DNA of 64,000 bases, from positions 1 to 64,000 of the forward strand of contig NZ_JACJKW010000008.1 of assembly GCF_016901775.1 (NCBI RefSeq), in the 5' to 3' direction. Below, piece after piece: positions 35,801 to 45,762 of this stretch. The notes under the pieces are model-generated. The model did not search any database. It was not told the origin of the DNA and saw nothing but the letters and a program-made list of their open reading frames with translations. Made by a program: the position numbers and the translations under genes. The stretch's first letter is position 1; each line of letters starts with the position of its first letter. The DNA is from Intestinimonas butyriciproducens. GTDB lineage: Bacteria > Bacillota > Clostridia > Oscillospirales > Butyricicoccaceae.

Positions 35801-36517
35801 CTATTCTCCCGCAAGCGTCAAAAGATATCCCTCTTCCTGCTCCACAATGGCCAGTTTATTGGCTTTGGACAGTTCCAGCACCGCCAGAAACAAAGCCACC
35901 ACCTCGGAACGGCTGCGGCACTCCAGCACCAGACTTTCAAAATCCAGGCGGTGTTGCACAGCCAGTCTTTCGGCCAAAAGCTGCAGCTTCCCCGCCACCG
36001 GAACCGGCTCTCTTCCCACCACCCCATGAAACAGCCGCAAAGGAGGCGGGCTCCTCCGCTCCCGGCGCTGGAGAATGGTCTCAATGGCCTTTTGCAGCAC
36101 CTGGGCGGTGTAGTGGTATTCCGGCTTTTCCTCCCTTTTCTGCACCTCAGGGGGCTTGGTATAAAGATCCCGGCCCAGCTCCATCCGCTCTTCCAGAAGG
36201 CCGCTGGCCTTCTTGCACTTTTTGTATTCCAGCAGGGCCTCCACCAAGGGCTTCCGGGGATCTTCCTCCCCTTCCTCCGGATAGACCGGCAGGAGCATTT
36301 TGGACTTGATATACATCAGCTGAGCCGCCATGGCTACAAAATCGCTGGTGACCTCCAGATCCATTTCCTCCATCCGGCGCAGCTGCTCCATATATTGCTC
36401 CAGAATCTGAGCGATGGGAATATCGTAAATATTCACCTTATTTTTGGAGATCAAATGAAGCAGCAGATCCAGCGGCCCGTCAAAGGTCTCCAGATGATAA
36501 GTCAGCGGACTTTTCAT
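35801..36517 (-). CDS. scpA: Segregation and condensation protein A
   Basis: A 238-residue kleisin linking SMC heads in chromosome condensation. The N-terminal block YHLETFDGPLDLLLHLISKNKVNIYDIPIA and the AAQLMYIKSKMLLP segment are diagnostic, and the C-terminal winged helix (SRSEVVALFLAVLELSKANKLAIVEQEE) binds SMC. It overlaps the M50 gene (ATGA) and is separated from scpB by one base. Confidence 0.96.
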   Translation of the reverse strand: MKSPLTYHLETFDGPLDLLLHLISKNKVNIYDIPIAQILEQYMEQLRRMEEMDLEVTSDFVAMAAQLMYIKSKMLLPVYPEEGEEDPRKPLVEALLEYKKCKKASGLLEERMELGRDLYTKPPEVQKREEKPEYHYTAQVLQKAIETILQRRERRSPPPLRLFHGVVGREPVPVAGKLQLLAERLAVQHRLDFESLVLECRSRSEVVALFLAVLELSKANKLAIVEQEEGYLLTLAGE

Positions 36518-37164
36518 AGAAGGCCCAGCACCGAAAGCACCCGGGCCGAACTGTCTACAATAAGGGAAAGCATATCCACCTGGAGGGTGTAGAGCAGGTT
36601 GTTGAAGGCCCCCAGAAACAAAAGCACGATCAGGCCGATCTGGAAATAGGCCTCATATCGATAAAGCTTATAATAGATCTTGTTGGGCAGCAATACCTGG
36701 AGCACCCGGGAGCCGTCCAGCGGCGGAATGGGGATCAGGTTGAATACGCCCAGGCAGACACTGAGCTGTCCGGTCTGGATGAAAAACCGGCTGAGGGCCA
36801 GAAGGATCCGGTTCCCAGGCGAAAGGGTCTGCATCAGAAGCGCGATAAAGATCAGCACAAAGCTCAAAAGGAAATTGGCCAGCGGTCCTGCCAGGGCGGT
36901 AAGGGCCATGCCCACCTTCCGATGGCGGAACCGGCTGGTGTTCACCGGCACCGGTTTGGCCCAGCCAAAACCGAAAAAGATCATGCACAATGTACCCAGA
37001 GGATCCAGGTGATCCAGGGGGTTGAGGGTGAGCCGTCCGGCCCGCTTGGCGGTATCGTCCCCCAGCCAGTATGCCACAAGTCCGTGAGCCAATTCATGGA
37101 ACATCAGGGCAATAAGCACCGCCGGGATGAGGATCATGTAGTTTCGAAGAGAGTTTCCCAACAT
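36514..37164 (-). CDS. Site-2 protease family membrane peptidase (M50, YwhC-like)
   Basis: A 216-residue intramembrane metalloprotease homolog. The zinc site HELAH is at H23, E24 and H27 in the first helix, and the second metal motif is in NLIPIPPLDGSRVLQ. Five or six hydrophobic segments are present. Its substrate is unknown; this family is commonly located beside scpA in Firmicutes. It overlaps scpA by 4 nt. Confidence 0.9.
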   Translation of the reverse strand: MLGNSLRNYMILIPAVLIALMFHELAHGLVAYWLGDDTAKRAGRLTLNPLDHLDPLGTLCMIFFGFGWAKPVPVNTSRFRHRKVGMALTALAGPLANFLLSFVLIFIALLMQTLSPGNRILLALSRFFIQTGQLSVCLGVFNLIPIPPLDGSRVLQVLLPNKIYYKLYRYEAYFQIGLIVLLFLGAFNNLLYTLQVDMLSLIVDSSARVLSVLGLL

Positions 37165-37188
37165 GGTATCTCCTTATCAAGGTTCCAA

Positions 37189-38487
37189 TCACATATCGTT
37201 CTGCACCAGCTGCTCATAGCTTTCCCGCTTTACCAGCAGCCGGTCTTTCCCATCCCGCACCATGACGATGGGCGGCCGGGGCAGGCGGTTATAATTGTTG
37301 GCCATGGAATAGTTATAGGCGCCGGTGGCAAAGACACACAGCAGATCCCCGGCCTGCACCGGCTGGATCAACGCATCTTTCGTGACAAGATCTCCGCTTT
37401 CACAGCACCTTCCGGCAATGGCCGCCCGCAGGGTGCGCTCCCCTTTAGGATCGGCAGCATTCACAGCCTGGTAACTGGCGCCATACAGGGCGTAGCGGGG
37501 ATTGTCGGGCATACCTCCGTCCACCGCCACATAGGTGCGCACATTTTCGATGTGCTTCACCGAGCCCACCCGGTACAGCGTCACACCCGCCGGGCCCACA
37601 ATGCTCCGTCCCGGCTCGATGGTGATAAAGGGCTGGGGCAGATTGTGCTTCTGGCACCCTTCCCGCACAGCCTCTCCCAGGGCATCGATCATCTCATCCA
37701 CCGGCAAAGGCTTGTCCTCCGGGCCATAGGCGATGCCGAAGCCGCCGCCCAGATTGAGCCCCGGGGGCACTTTTCCGGTCTCTCGGCCGATCTCGGTGAG
37801 CAGCTGGAACATCACCTGGCAGGCCAGCTTGTAAGGCTCTGTGAGAAACACCTGGGAGCCGATGTGGCAATGGATGCCGCAAAGCTCCAGATGGGGCAGG
37901 CTGGACACCAGGCAGGCCGCCTTCAAAGCGTGGCCGTTTTCATAGCCGAAGCCGAATTTGCTGTCCAGATCCCCGGTGGAGATAAACTCATGGGTATGGG
38001 CGTCCACTCCCGGCTTGACCCGCAGAGCCACCTGGACGGTCTTGCCCAGCTGACCTCCCAGCTCATTGAGCGTGTGGATTTCCCCCTCGCTGTCAGCGAT
38101 GAAGGAGCCAATGCCCGCCTTGATGGCCATCAACATCTCTTCCCGGGATTTGTTGTTGCCGTGGAAATGCAGCTTCCCGGGATCAAACCCGGCCTGCAAA
38201 GCGGTGTAAAGCTCTCCGCCAGACACCACATCGGCGCACATTCCCTCTTCCTGCAAAATGGGATAGATGCCTTTGACGCACAGGGCCTTGCTGGCATAGG
38301 ACACATGGAACGCTTCCCCGAAGTTCCGCTTCATGGCCCTTTGATAGGCCCGGCAGGTATGGCGGATCTTTTCTTCATCCATCACATACAAGGGGGTTCC
38401 GTATGTTTGGGCCAGTGCGGGAAGGCTCACCCCTCCCATGGTCAATTCCCCTTGGCTGCCCAGGGAAAAGCTCTGATATTCTTCCAT
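37189..38487 (-). CDS. lysA: Diaminopimelate decarboxylase
   Basis: A 432-residue PLP enzyme making lysine from meso-diaminopimelate. PLP binds K67 in HVSYASKALC. Other blocks are CGIHCHIGSQ, LNLGGGFGI, EPGRSIVGPAG and the C-terminal CESGD and GAYNYSMANNYNRLPRP. It is fold-type III with an alanine-racemase barrel. It sits 19 nt after ysxC and 24 nt before the M50 gene. Confidence 0.96.
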   Translation of the reverse strand: MEEYQSFSLGSQGELTMGGVSLPALAQTYGTPLYVMDEEKIRHTCRAYQRAMKRNFGEAFHVSYASKALCVKGIYPILQEEGMCADVVSGGELYTALQAGFDPGKLHFHGNNKSREEMLMAIKAGIGSFIADSEGEIHTLNELGGQLGKTVQVALRVKPGVDAHTHEFISTGDLDSKFGFGYENGHALKAACLVSSLPHLELCGIHCHIGSQVFLTEPYKLACQVMFQLLTEIGRETGKVPPGLNLGGGFGIAYGPEDKPLPVDEMIDALGEAVREGCQKHNLPQPFITIEPGRSIVGPAGVTLYRVGSVKHIENVRTYVAVDGGMPDNPRYALYGASYQAVNAADPKGERTLRAAIAGRCCESGDLVTKDALIQPVQAGDLLCVFATGAYNYSMANNYNRLPRPPIVMVRDGKDRLLVKRESYEQLVQNDM

Positions 38488-38506
38488 GGTCTCCCCTCCT
38501 GTTTCT

Positions 38507-39097
38507 CTAACGGTTCAAAAGCCCCAGGATATCCCGGCGCACCTCTTCCCGACCGTTCCCCTTTTCAGCAGAAAAGGGGAACAGCGGGGTGCTTTCATCC
38601 AGTTCCAACACCTGACGGATCCGCTCCATATTGGGCTCCACCTGGCTTTTTTTCAGCTTGTCCACCTTGTTGGCGATCACCGCCATGGGAACTCCATAGG
38701 CCCGGAACCAATCGGCCATCAGCCGGTCGTCGGCGGTGGGATCGTGGCGGGCGTCCACAATGAGATAGGCCCTGCCCACATTGTCCCGGTCAGCGTTCAT
38801 ATATTCCTCAATCAGCTGAGAAAACCGCTGTTTTTCCCGCTGGGATACCCGGGCATAGCCATATCCCGGCAGATCCACCAGCCACAGCGCCTTGTCCACC
38901 AGAAACAGGTTGACAAAAACCGTCTTTCCCGGCACGGCGCTGACCCGGGCAAAGTTCTTCCGCTGAAGCAGGCAGTTGATGGAGGAGGACTTGCCCACAT
39001 TGGACCTGCCTGCAAAGATCACCCGGGGCAGGCCGTCCCGGGGAAAATCCCGGGCCGATGCCGCCGAGCGCACAAATTCCGCTTTGGAAAAATTCAT
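38507..39097 (-). CDS. ysxC: Ribosome biogenesis GTPase YsxC/EngB
   Basis: A 196-residue GTPase needed for 50S subunit assembly. G1 is GRSNVGKSSSIN, G3 VDLPGYGYARV, G4 NKVDKL and G5 FSAEKG. The lon-ysxC order is conserved in Bacillus. GGCGGAAG precedes the ATG, 21 nt after lon. Confidence 0.96.
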   Translation of the reverse strand: MNFSKAEFVRSAASARDFPRDGLPRVIFAGRSNVGKSSSINCLLQRKNFARVSAVPGKTVFVNLFLVDKALWLVDLPGYGYARVSQREKQRFSQLIEEYMNADRDNVGRAYLIVDARHDPTADDRLMADWFRAYGVPMAVIANKVDKLKKSQVEPNMERIRQVLELDESTPLFPFSAEKGNGREEVRRDILGLLNR

Positions 39098-39118
39098 GTT
39101 ACTTCCGCCTTTTGTTTC

Positions 39119-41527
39119 TTACTGCCGCAAAGGCAGGCTTTCGCTTTCCTTTGTGGGATGGGGCAGCACCTGGGGAGACTCCTCCGGCCCGGTGCGCACA
39201 CCCAGAGCGGCCTCCAGCACATCGTCCATGTGTTTGGCATAGACAAAGTGCAGATTCTTGGCCACCACCGGATCGATCTCGCTGATATCCGGCTCATTGT
39301 CTGCCGGCACGATCACGGTTTTCATCTGTGCCCGGTAGGCCGCCATGGTTTTTTCCTTGAGTCCGCCGATGGGCAGAACCCGGCCCCGGATGGTCACCTC
39401 GCCGGTCATAGCGATGTCCTGGGGCATGGGCACATCCATCAGGGCCGACACCAACGCAGTACAGGTGGTGATGCCCGCCGAAGGCCCGTCCTTTGGCACG
39501 GCCCCTTCGGGGAAATGGATATGAATGTCCTTCTTCTTGTAGAAATCATCCTGGATACCCAGAGTCTTGGTGCGGGTACGGATGTAGCTGATAGCCGCCC
39601 GGGCCGACTCTTTCATCACATCGCCCAGGTTTCCCGTCAGCTCCAGCTTGCCGCTGCCTTCCATCACATTGACTTCCACTTCCAATATCTCGCCGCCTAC
39701 GCTGGTCCAGGCCAGACCGTTGACCACACCGCATTCGCTGCGCTGGGAGTGGACTTCTTCCTTATACCGGACAACGCCCAGGAAATCTCCCAGGTTCATG
39801 GGGGTCACCGACACCGACTTCTGCTTCTTTTCCAGCAAAATCTTGTCGGTTTTCCGGCACACCCGGGCGATCTGCCGCTCCAGGGTACGCACACCGGCCT
39901 CCCGGGTATAGCCCGAAATGATCTTCCGCAGGGCATTTTCGCTGACTTTCAGCTCCTTGGCTGTAAGGCCGTGCTTTTCCATCTGTTTGGGGATCAGGTG
40001 GCGCTTTGCGATCTGCACCTTCTCTTCCTCTGTATACCCCGGCAGCTCAATGATCTCCATCCGGTCCAGCAAGGGCCGGGGAATGGTGTCCAGGGTGTTG
40101 GCGGTGGTGATGAACAGAATATCGGTGAGATCAAAGGGCAGTTCCACAAAATGATCCCGGAAGGCATGATTCTGCTCGGTGTCAAAGACCTCCAGCAGGG
40201 CCGAGGCCGGATCGCCCCGGAAATCGCTGGCCATCTTGTCGATCTCATCCACCAGAATCAGAGCATTCCGGCTGCCCGCCTGCTGCAAAGCGTTGATGAT
40301 CCGCCCGGGCATGGCTCCGATATAAGTTTTCCGGTGGCCCCGGATATCGGCCTCATCCCGTACGCCGCCCAGGGAAAGCCGGGCATAGTTCCGCCCCAGG
40401 GCGTCGGCCACCGACCGGGCCACCGAGGTTTTGCCCACGCCCGGCGGGCCTACCAAGCAAAGGATCTGGCCCTTGATGCTGCCCACCTTCTGCTTGACGG
40501 CAAACAGCTCCAGAATCCGCTCCTTCACCTTTTCCAGACCATAATGCTGGCTGTTCAGAATGGTTTCCGCCTTTTTCAGGCTGGTATTCTCTTTCGTCTC
40601 GGTTTTCCAGGGCAGATCCAGGCAGGTGTCCAGCCAGGTGCGCACCACGCCGGCCTCAGGGGAAAAGGATTGGAGCTTCTGAAGGCGGGAAGCCTCCTTG
40701 AGCATCTTCTTTTCCGATTCTTCCGGCAAACCCAGAGCCAATATCCGCTCGGTGTAACGCTGCACTTCGGCAGCGGCGTCCTCGTCCTCTCCCAGTTCCT
40801 GATTGATGGCCTTGATCTGCTCCCGCAGATAATAGTCCCGCTGGTTCTGATCCATCTGGCTGCGCACCTTGTTCTGGATCTCGTCCTCAATGCGCAGGAT
40901 ATCCACCTCGCTGGCCAGTTTCTTGATGAGCAAAGCCATCCGGCGGCGGGGATTGAGCTGTTCCAGCACTTCCTGTTTATCCGGGTATTTGAGGGCGGTG
41001 TTCTGGGCCACATAGTCGCACAGATAGCCTACCTCCCGGCTTTCCATCACATTGAGCACCACATCGTTGTTGATTTTAGGCACCAGGTCGGTGTAGTCCA
41101 CAAACAGCTCCTGCACATTGCGGATCATGGCTTCATCCCGTTTGGTGAGATGGGCCGGCTCTTCCGGCTGAATGGGCTCCACCGTGGCGGAAAACACAGG
41201 ATCCGTGCCCGTCAGCTCCAGAAGCCGGCCCCGGCACTCCCCTTCCACCAGCACCCGGAACACATCTCCGTGAATTTTGAGGATCTGCTTGATATGTCCC
41301 ACGGTACCGATGTCATAAAGATCTTCCCGCTGGGGATCCTCCACCTTCATATCCCGCTGGGCCAGCAAAAACACCGGCTCCCGCCGGGACATGGCCAGTT
41401 CCAGAGTTTTAATGGATTTGGGTCTCCCCACATCAAAATGAGACACCATGCCCGGAAAGACCGCCAGGCCCCGCAGGGGCAAAAGCAGCATCGACCGGGC
41501 CGGGGTGTTTTGTTCTTTATTCTGCAT
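39119..41527 (-). CDS. lon: ATP-dependent protease Lon (endopeptidase La)
   Basis: An 802-residue AAA+ protease degrading misfolded and regulatory proteins. It has an N-terminal substrate domain, Walker [10 protein letters not shown] (360-368), Walker B ILVDEIDK, and the proteolytic domain with the Ser-Lys dyad S683 (PKDGPSAG) and K726 (GGLKEK). Length is normal for a bacterial LonA. It heads a probable 15-kb operon; GAAGGAG lies upstream of the start. No CIRCE or CtsR box was seen upstream. Confidence 0.98.
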   Translation of the reverse strand: MQNKEQNTPARSMLLLPLRGLAVFPGMVSHFDVGRPKSIKTLELAMSRREPVFLLAQRDMKVEDPQREDLYDIGTVGHIKQILKIHGDVFRVLVEGECRGRLLELTGTDPVFSATVEPIQPEEPAHLTKRDEAMIRNVQELFVDYTDLVPKINNDVVLNVMESREVGYLCDYVAQNTALKYPDKQEVLEQLNPRRRMALLIKKLASEVDILRIEDEIQNKVRSQMDQNQRDYYLREQIKAINQELGEDEDAAAEVQRYTERILALGLPEESEKKMLKEASRLQKLQSFSPEAGVVRTWLDTCLDLPWKTETKENTSLKKAETILNSQHYGLEKVKERILELFAVKQKVGSIKGQILCLVGPPGVGKTSVARSVADALGRNYARLSLGGVRDEADIRGHRKTYIGAMPGRIINALQQAGSRNALILVDEIDKMASDFRGDPASALLEVFDTEQNHAFRDHFVELPFDLTDILFITTANTLDTIPRPLLDRMEIIELPGYTEEEKVQIAKRHLIPKQMEKHGLTAKELKVSENALRKIISGYTREAGVRTLERQIARVCRKTDKILLEKKQKSVSVTPMNLGDFLGVVRYKEEVHSQRSECGVVNGLAWTSVGGEILEVEVNVMEGSGKLELTGNLGDVMKESARAAISYIRTRTKTLGIQDDFYKKKDIHIHFPEGAVPKDGPSAGITTCTALVSALMDVPMPQDIAMTGEVTIRGRVLPIGGLKEKTMAAYRAQMKTVIVPADNEPDISEIDPVVAKNLHFVYAKHMDDVLEAALGVRTGPEESPQVLPHPTKESESLPLRQ

Positions 41528-41586
41528 AAGTTCTCCTTCCCATCCCCATAGGGAACGGTTTTATGTAAGTCATCATAGATAAAATC

Positions 41587-41615
41587 AGTATAGCACATCG
41601 CCGTAATTTTCACAA
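41587..41615 (-). promoter_or_regulatory. Sigma-A-type promoter for the lon operon
   Basis: TTGTGA (41615-41610), a 17-nt spacer and TATACT (41592-41587) lie about 60 nt upstream of the lon start on the minus strand. No other functional element was seen between lon and the clpX terminator. Confidence 0.7.
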
Positions 41616-41679
41616 GTTTTTGCCGAAAAAGATTGTGCACTTCGCAAAAAATGACGCCTCTTCATTCACAGGCCGGAAA

Positions 41680-41710
41680 AAAAGAAAAAGTGGCCCGAAA
41701 GCCACTTTTT
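41680..41710 (-). terminator. Terminator after clpX
   Basis: AAAAAGTGGC (41685-41694) and GCCACTTTTT (41701-41710) form a 10-bp stem with loop CCGAAA. On the minus strand it runs into TTTTTCTTTTTTT. It lies 19 bases after the clpX stop. Confidence 0.85.
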
Positions 41711-41728
41711 CAAAAACAGATTGGAATT

Positions 41729-42997
41729 TTATCCTTTTTTCTTTGCCGGTTTCCGATCGTGCTCCACCATGGGCGCGGCCTTTTTCTCCACCGCATCCCG
41801 TGTGACCACCACACGGCTGATGGTGGGATCGGAAGGCACATCGAACATAATGCCGGTGATGATATCTTCCAGCACCGAACGAAGTCCGCGGGCGCCGGTG
41901 TTCCGCTCCATGGTCTTTTCGGCAATGGCCTCCAGAGCGTCCTCCTCAAACTCCAGCTCCACCCCGTCCAGATCAAAGAGATACTGATACTGCTTGGTCA
42001 AAGCGTTTTTGGGTTTTGTGAGGATGCTGACCAGAGCCTCCTTGTCCAGGGGATCCAGAGCGGTGATGATGGGCAGACGGCCGATCAGTTCGGGAATGAT
42101 GCCAAACTTCAGGATATCCTGAGGCTCCACCTTCTGGAGAATGTCGTTTTTCTCGCTCTGCTTTTTGGACAGCACCTGGGCGCCAAAGCCCAGTCCCTGG
42201 TTGCCGCAGCGCTTTTCGATGATCTGGCCCAGACCGTCAAAGGCGCCGCCGCAAATAAAGAGGATGTTGCTGGTATCGATCTGGATGAACTCCTGCTGGG
42301 GATGCTTCCGCCCGCCCTGGGGGGGCACATTGGCCACCGTGCCCTCCAGGATCTTCAGCAGGGCCTGCTGCACCCCTTCCCCGCTCACATCTCTTGTGAT
42401 GGAGGGATTTTCGCTCTTCCGGGCGATCTTATCCAGCTCATCGATGTAGATGATGCCCTTCTGGGCCTGCTCCACATCGTAATCGGCGGCTTGGATCAGG
42501 CGCAGAAGGATGTTCTCCACATCTTCGCCCACATACCCGGCCTCGGTGAGGGTGGTGGCGTCGGCAATGGCAAAAGGCACATTGAGGGTGCGGGCCAGCG
42601 TCTGGGCCAGCATGGTTTTGCCGCTGCCGGTGGGGCCCAGCATGAGGATATTGCTCTTCTGGATCTCCACATCGGTCCCGTCCTCGCCGCCCTTTTCCAA
42701 AGAGCGGATGCGCTTATAGTGGTTATACACCGCCACCGAAAGCACCACTTTGGCCCGGTCCTGGCCGATGACATATTCGTCCAGGATCTTTTTCAGCTGG
42801 GCAGGCCGGAGCAGTTCATCCTCTTTCTTCTTGCCCCGGGAGCGGGCTTCCTCCGCCCGCTCCTCGTCCAGAAGATCTTTGCAGATCTCAATGCATTCGT
42901 TGCAGATATAGGCCCCGGGGCCCGCGATGATCCGGCGCACTTCCTTTTGAGAACGGCCGCAGAAACTGCAGCGGATCTCTTTTTGTTCTTCGGACAT
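41729..42997 (-). CDS. clpX: ATP-dependent Clp protease ATP-binding subunit ClpX
   Basis: A 422-residue AAA+ unfoldase that feeds substrates to ClpP. The N-terminal zinc-binding domain has C10, C13, C32 and C35, Walker A is GPTGSGKT, and Walker B is [10 protein letters not shown]. The ClpP-docking loop is present as [10 protein letters not shown] nearby sequence context. It follows clpP by 42 nt, the common tig-clpP-clpX order. Confidence 0.97.
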   Translation of the reverse strand: MSEEQKEIRCSFCGRSQKEVRRIIAGPGAYICNECIEICKDLLDEERAEEARSRGKKKEDELLRPAQLKKILDEYVIGQDRAKVVLSVAVYNHYKRIRSLEKGGEDGTDVEIQKSNILMLGPTGSGKTMLAQTLARTLNVPFAIADATTLTEAGYVGEDVENILLRLIQAADYDVEQAQKGIIYIDELDKIARKSENPSITRDVSGEGVQQALLKILEGTVANVPPQGGRKHPQQEFIQIDTSNILFICGGAFDGLGQIIEKRCGNQGLGFGAQVLSKKQSEKNDILQKVEPQDILKFGIIPELIGRLPIITALDPLDKEALVSILTKPKNALTKQYQYLFDLDGVELEFEEDALEAIAEKTMERNTGARGLRSVLEDIITGIMFDVPSDPTISRVVVTRDAVEKKAAPMVEHDRKPAKKKG

Positions 42998-43039
42998 GAC
43001 TTACCTCTTCCATCGGTTTGATTTTTTGAAAATCAGAGA

Positions 43040-43624
43040 TTATTCCCGATGCTCAAACACCTTGTCGATCAGGCCGTATTCCTGAGCCTGCTGTGCGGTC
43101 ATGAAATTATCCCGCTCGGTGTCCTGCTGGATGACCTCCAAAGGCTGGCCGGTCATCTGGCTGAGCAGACGGTTCATCCGGTCCTTGATGCGGATGATGT
43201 GGTCGGCGTGGATCTTAATATCGGTGGCCTGACCCTGCATCCCGCCCAGGGGCTGATGGATCATGATTTCGCTGTTGGGCAGCGCATAGCGCTTGCCCTT
43301 GGCGCCGGCCGCCAGCAAAAAGGAGCCCATGCTGGCCGCCATGCCGATGCAGATGGTGCTCACATCGCACTTGATATACTGCATGGTGTCATAAATGGCC
43401 ATACCGGCACTGATGGAACCGCCGGGGCTGTTGATATAAAAGCTGATATCCTTGTCCGGGTCCTGGCTTTCCAGATAGAGCAGCTGGGCCACTACCAGGC
43501 TTGCGGTGGTGTCGTTGACTTCCTCGGACAAAATGATGATGCGGTCGTTGAGCAGCCGGGAATAAATGTCATACGAACGCTCCCCTTTGCTGGTCTGCTC
43601 CACTACCATAGGTACAAGAGACAT
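43040..43624 (-). CDS. clpP: ATP-dependent Clp protease proteolytic subunit
   Basis: A 194-residue serine protease forming the tetradecameric ClpP barrel. The triad is S98 (GMAASMGSF), H123 ([10 protein letters not shown]) and D172 (DTERDNFM). AAGGAG lies upstream of the ATG. Located between tig and clpX. Confidence 0.98.
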   Translation of the reverse strand: MSLVPMVVEQTSKGERSYDIYSRLLNDRIIILSEEVNDTTASLVVAQLLYLESQDPDKDISFYINSPGGSISAGMAIYDTMQYIKCDVSTICIGMAASMGSFLLAAGAKGKRYALPNSEIMIHQPLGGMQGQATDIKIHADHIIRIKDRMNRLLSQMTGQPLEVIQQDTERDNFMTAQQAQEYGLIDKVFEHRE

Positions 43625-43672
43625 AATGGGAAAACTCCTTTCTGCGCCAAAGGAAGGAAGGCACGGCAGGAC

Positions 43673-45004
43673 TTACTTGCTCTCCTCTTCCTTTTCCTCT
43701 GTCTTTTCCGCCTTCTTGGCCGTCTTCTTGGCGGGCTTCTTGGCGGTGGACTTGATGAGCTCCACAGCCTTCTGAGTCAGCAGATCGTCCTTCAGGGACT
43801 GGGCAGGCAGCAGCTGCTTGACCCGCTCCACATCGATCTTGTTCTGCTCGGCCAGGCTGGCAAATTCCTTCTCCAGCTCTTCTTCGCTCACTTCCATGTT
43901 CTCCAGCTTAGCGATCTCTTCCAGAGCCAGGCGCACCTTCACCTGCTTCTCGCCCTGCTCACGGAACAGCTTGCGGAAGGATTCCATGGACATATCGTTC
44001 ATCTTCAGGTACATATCCAGTGTGATGCCCTGCATGGACAGTCTATACCCAAAGTCCTCAACAATTCTGTCGATTTGTGCCTCGATCATCACTTCGGGGA
44101 TATCGGCTTCAAAGTTTTCCAGCATGGCGTCGATCAGCTTCTCGTCATACTCGTTCTCGGCAACCTTTTCCTTCTGCTCCCGGATCTTGGTCTTCAGGTC
44201 GGCCTTCAGCTCATCCAGGGTGTCGAACTCGGACACATCCTTGGCGAACTCGTCGTCCAGCTCGGGCTTCTGGGTCTCCTTGACCTCGTGGATCAGGCAC
44301 TTGAACACGGCGGGCTTGCCGGCCAGCTCCTTGGCCTGGTACTCTTCGGGGAAGGTCACATTCACATCAAAGGGCTCGTCCACTTTCTTGCCCACCATCT
44401 GGCTCTCAAAGCCGGGGATGAACATGCCGGAACCAATGCCCAGGGTGTAGTTTTCAGCCTTGCCGCCTTCAAAGGGCTTGTCGTCCACAAAGCCTTCGAA
44501 GTCAAAGACAACGGTGTCGCCGTCCTTCACTTCCCGCTCCACGGTGACCAGACGGGCGTTGCGGTCCACCATGCGGCTCAGCTCTTCCTTCACATCCTTC
44601 TCGGTGACGGAAACCCGGCCCTTTTCCACGGTCAGGCCCTTGTAGCCCTCGATCTTCACTTCGGGCTTGACAGTGACAGTGGCCTTGAAGGTGAAGCCTT
44701 CGGGAGAGATGTCGTCCACCATGATCTGGGGATGATCCACGGGCTGGATCTTGCTCTCTGCCACAGCGTTGTCATAGGCTTCGGGATAGCACATATTCAC
44801 AGCGTCCTCAAAGAAAACGCCTTCGCCATACATCTTCTCGATGATCTTCCGGGGAGCCTTGCCCTTGCGGAAGCCGGGGACGCTCATACGGCCCACATTT
44901 TTCCGATAGGCCTGTTCCATGGCCTTTTCGAACTCTTCCTTGCCGACTTCGATGGTCAGCTCCACCTGATTCTTTTCCTTTTTCTCAATGCCCTTCAGCT
45001 GCAT
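43673..45004 (-). CDS. tig: Trigger factor
   Basis: A 443-residue ribosome-bound chaperone and prolyl isomerase. The ribosome-docking signature GFRKGKAPR is near residue 45, the FKBP-type PPIase domain follows (DGDTVVFDFEGFVDDKPFEGG), and then the helical C-terminal arms. The tail ends in a repetitive Lys/Ala/Glu segment (KKPAKKTAKKAEKTEEKEE) beyond the usual core. The ATG at 45004 has GAGGAGG upstream; a longer upstream reading overlaps the phosphoesterase and is rejected. Confidence 0.96.
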   Translation of the reverse strand: MQLKGIEKKEKNQVELTIEVGKEEFEKAMEQAYRKNVGRMSVPGFRKGKAPRKIIEKMYGEGVFFEDAVNMCYPEAYDNAVAESKIQPVDHPQIMVDDISPEGFTFKATVTVKPEVKIEGYKGLTVEKGRVSVTEKDVKEELSRMVDRNARLVTVEREVKDGDTVVFDFEGFVDDKPFEGGKAENYTLGIGSGMFIPGFESQMVGKKVDEPFDVNVTFPEEYQAKELAGKPAVFKCLIHEVKETQKPELDDEFAKDVSEFDTLDELKADLKTKIREQKEKVAENEYDEKLIDAMLENFEADIPEVMIEAQIDRIVEDFGYRLSMQGITLDMYLKMNDMSMESFRKLFREQGEKQVKVRLALEEIAKLENMEVSEEELEKEFASLAEQNKIDVERVKQLLPAQSLKDDLLTQKAVELIKSTAKKPAKKTAKKAEKTEEKEEESK

Positions 45005-45036
45005 TTGAGTTTCCTCCTCATACAAATATCTTTCTT

Positions 45037-45750
45037 TTAAGGTTTTATCATCACTGGCCGGAAGCGGAGATAATCGGCGGATACCACCTGGTAACTCACC
45101 CCGTCCCGCTCGCCGGAAAAGGCCCCCCGCAGGCTTTCCCCGTGAAGGTGGCCGTAATAGCACCGACTGACGCCATAGCGGCGCAGAAGCCCGGTGATCT
45201 CCCGCACCTCATAAGGGTCCTTCCCTGCCAAGATGGGGGGATAGTGGAGAAAACAGAAGATTTCTCCCTGGGGACTTTGCTGCCGGGCCGCCTGCAGCGA
45301 CGCTTCCAGACGGCAAAGCTCCCGCTTGAACACCTTTTCATCCCCTGCGGCCGGGTCCGATGGATCATAGCACCATCCCCGGGTGCCGCACAAGGCGGTG
45401 TCCTTATAAAAAATACAATTATTATGCAAAAAAGACAAGGTCTTTATTTGATGATTTTCAAAAAATTTATTCATTTTGGTGACCGTCTGCCACCAAAGAT
45501 CGTGATTGCCCTTGATGAGAATCTTTTTTCCCGGGAAGGAATCCACCAGCTTGAAATCGGCCAGGGCCTGCTCCAGGTTGAGCCCCCAGGACAGATCGCC
45601 GCAAAGCACCACGGTATCGTCCTCCTGCAGGGTCTGGGAGAAGGCTTCCACGATCTTTCGCCGGTAATCCTGCCACACACCCCCGAACACATCCATGGGC
45701 TTGCCGCTGGACTCCGACAGGTGCAGGTCACCAATGGTATAGAGCGCCAT
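45037..45750 (-). CDS. Calcineurin-like metallophosphoesterase
   Basis: A 237-residue phosphoesterase with the five metal motifs: GDLHLS, GDLSWG, GNHDLWW, HYPP and GHLHG. Substrate unknown. A stretch coding for KMNKFFENHQIKTLSFLHNNCIFYK is strikingly AT-rich compared with the rest of the gene. It lies 32 nt before tig and 12 nt after yraN, with GGAGGAG at the start. Confidence 0.88.
   Translation of the reverse strand: MALYTIGDLHLSESSGKPMDVFGGVWQDYRRKIVEAFSQTLQEDDTVVLCGDLSWGLNLEQALADFKLVDSFPGKKILIKGNHDLWWQTVTKMNKFFENHQIKTLSFLHNNCIFYKDTALCGTRGWCYDPSDPAAGDEKVFKRELCRLEASLQAARQQSPQGEIFCFLHYPPILAGKDPYEVREITGLLRRYGVSRCYYGHLHGESLRGAFSGERDGVSYQVVSADYLRFRPVMIKP
45410..45438 (-). promoter_or_regulatory. 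Candidate internal promoter for tig-clpP-clpX
   Basis: Inside the AT-rich patch of the phosphoesterase gene, TTGTCT (45438-45433) and TATTTT (45415-45410) are 17 nt apart on the minus strand, about 400 nt upstream of tig. Both hexamers are only 4/6 matches, so this is tentative. Confidence 0.3.
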
Positions 45751-45762
45751 GCTCTCCTCCTT

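Noticed and set aside
38486-41551. A 1021-codon open frame on the plus strand opposite lon
   Set aside because: It is the antisense shadow of GC-rich lon, ysxC and lysA codons: His/Leu/Gln/Gly-rich, no domain pattern, no ribosome binding site logic, and it crosses three well-identified genes.
41528-41680. CIRCE or CtsR heat-shock operators before lon or clpP
   Set aside because: Neither the TTAGCACTC inverted repeat nor the GGTCAAA-type direct repeats were found by eye.
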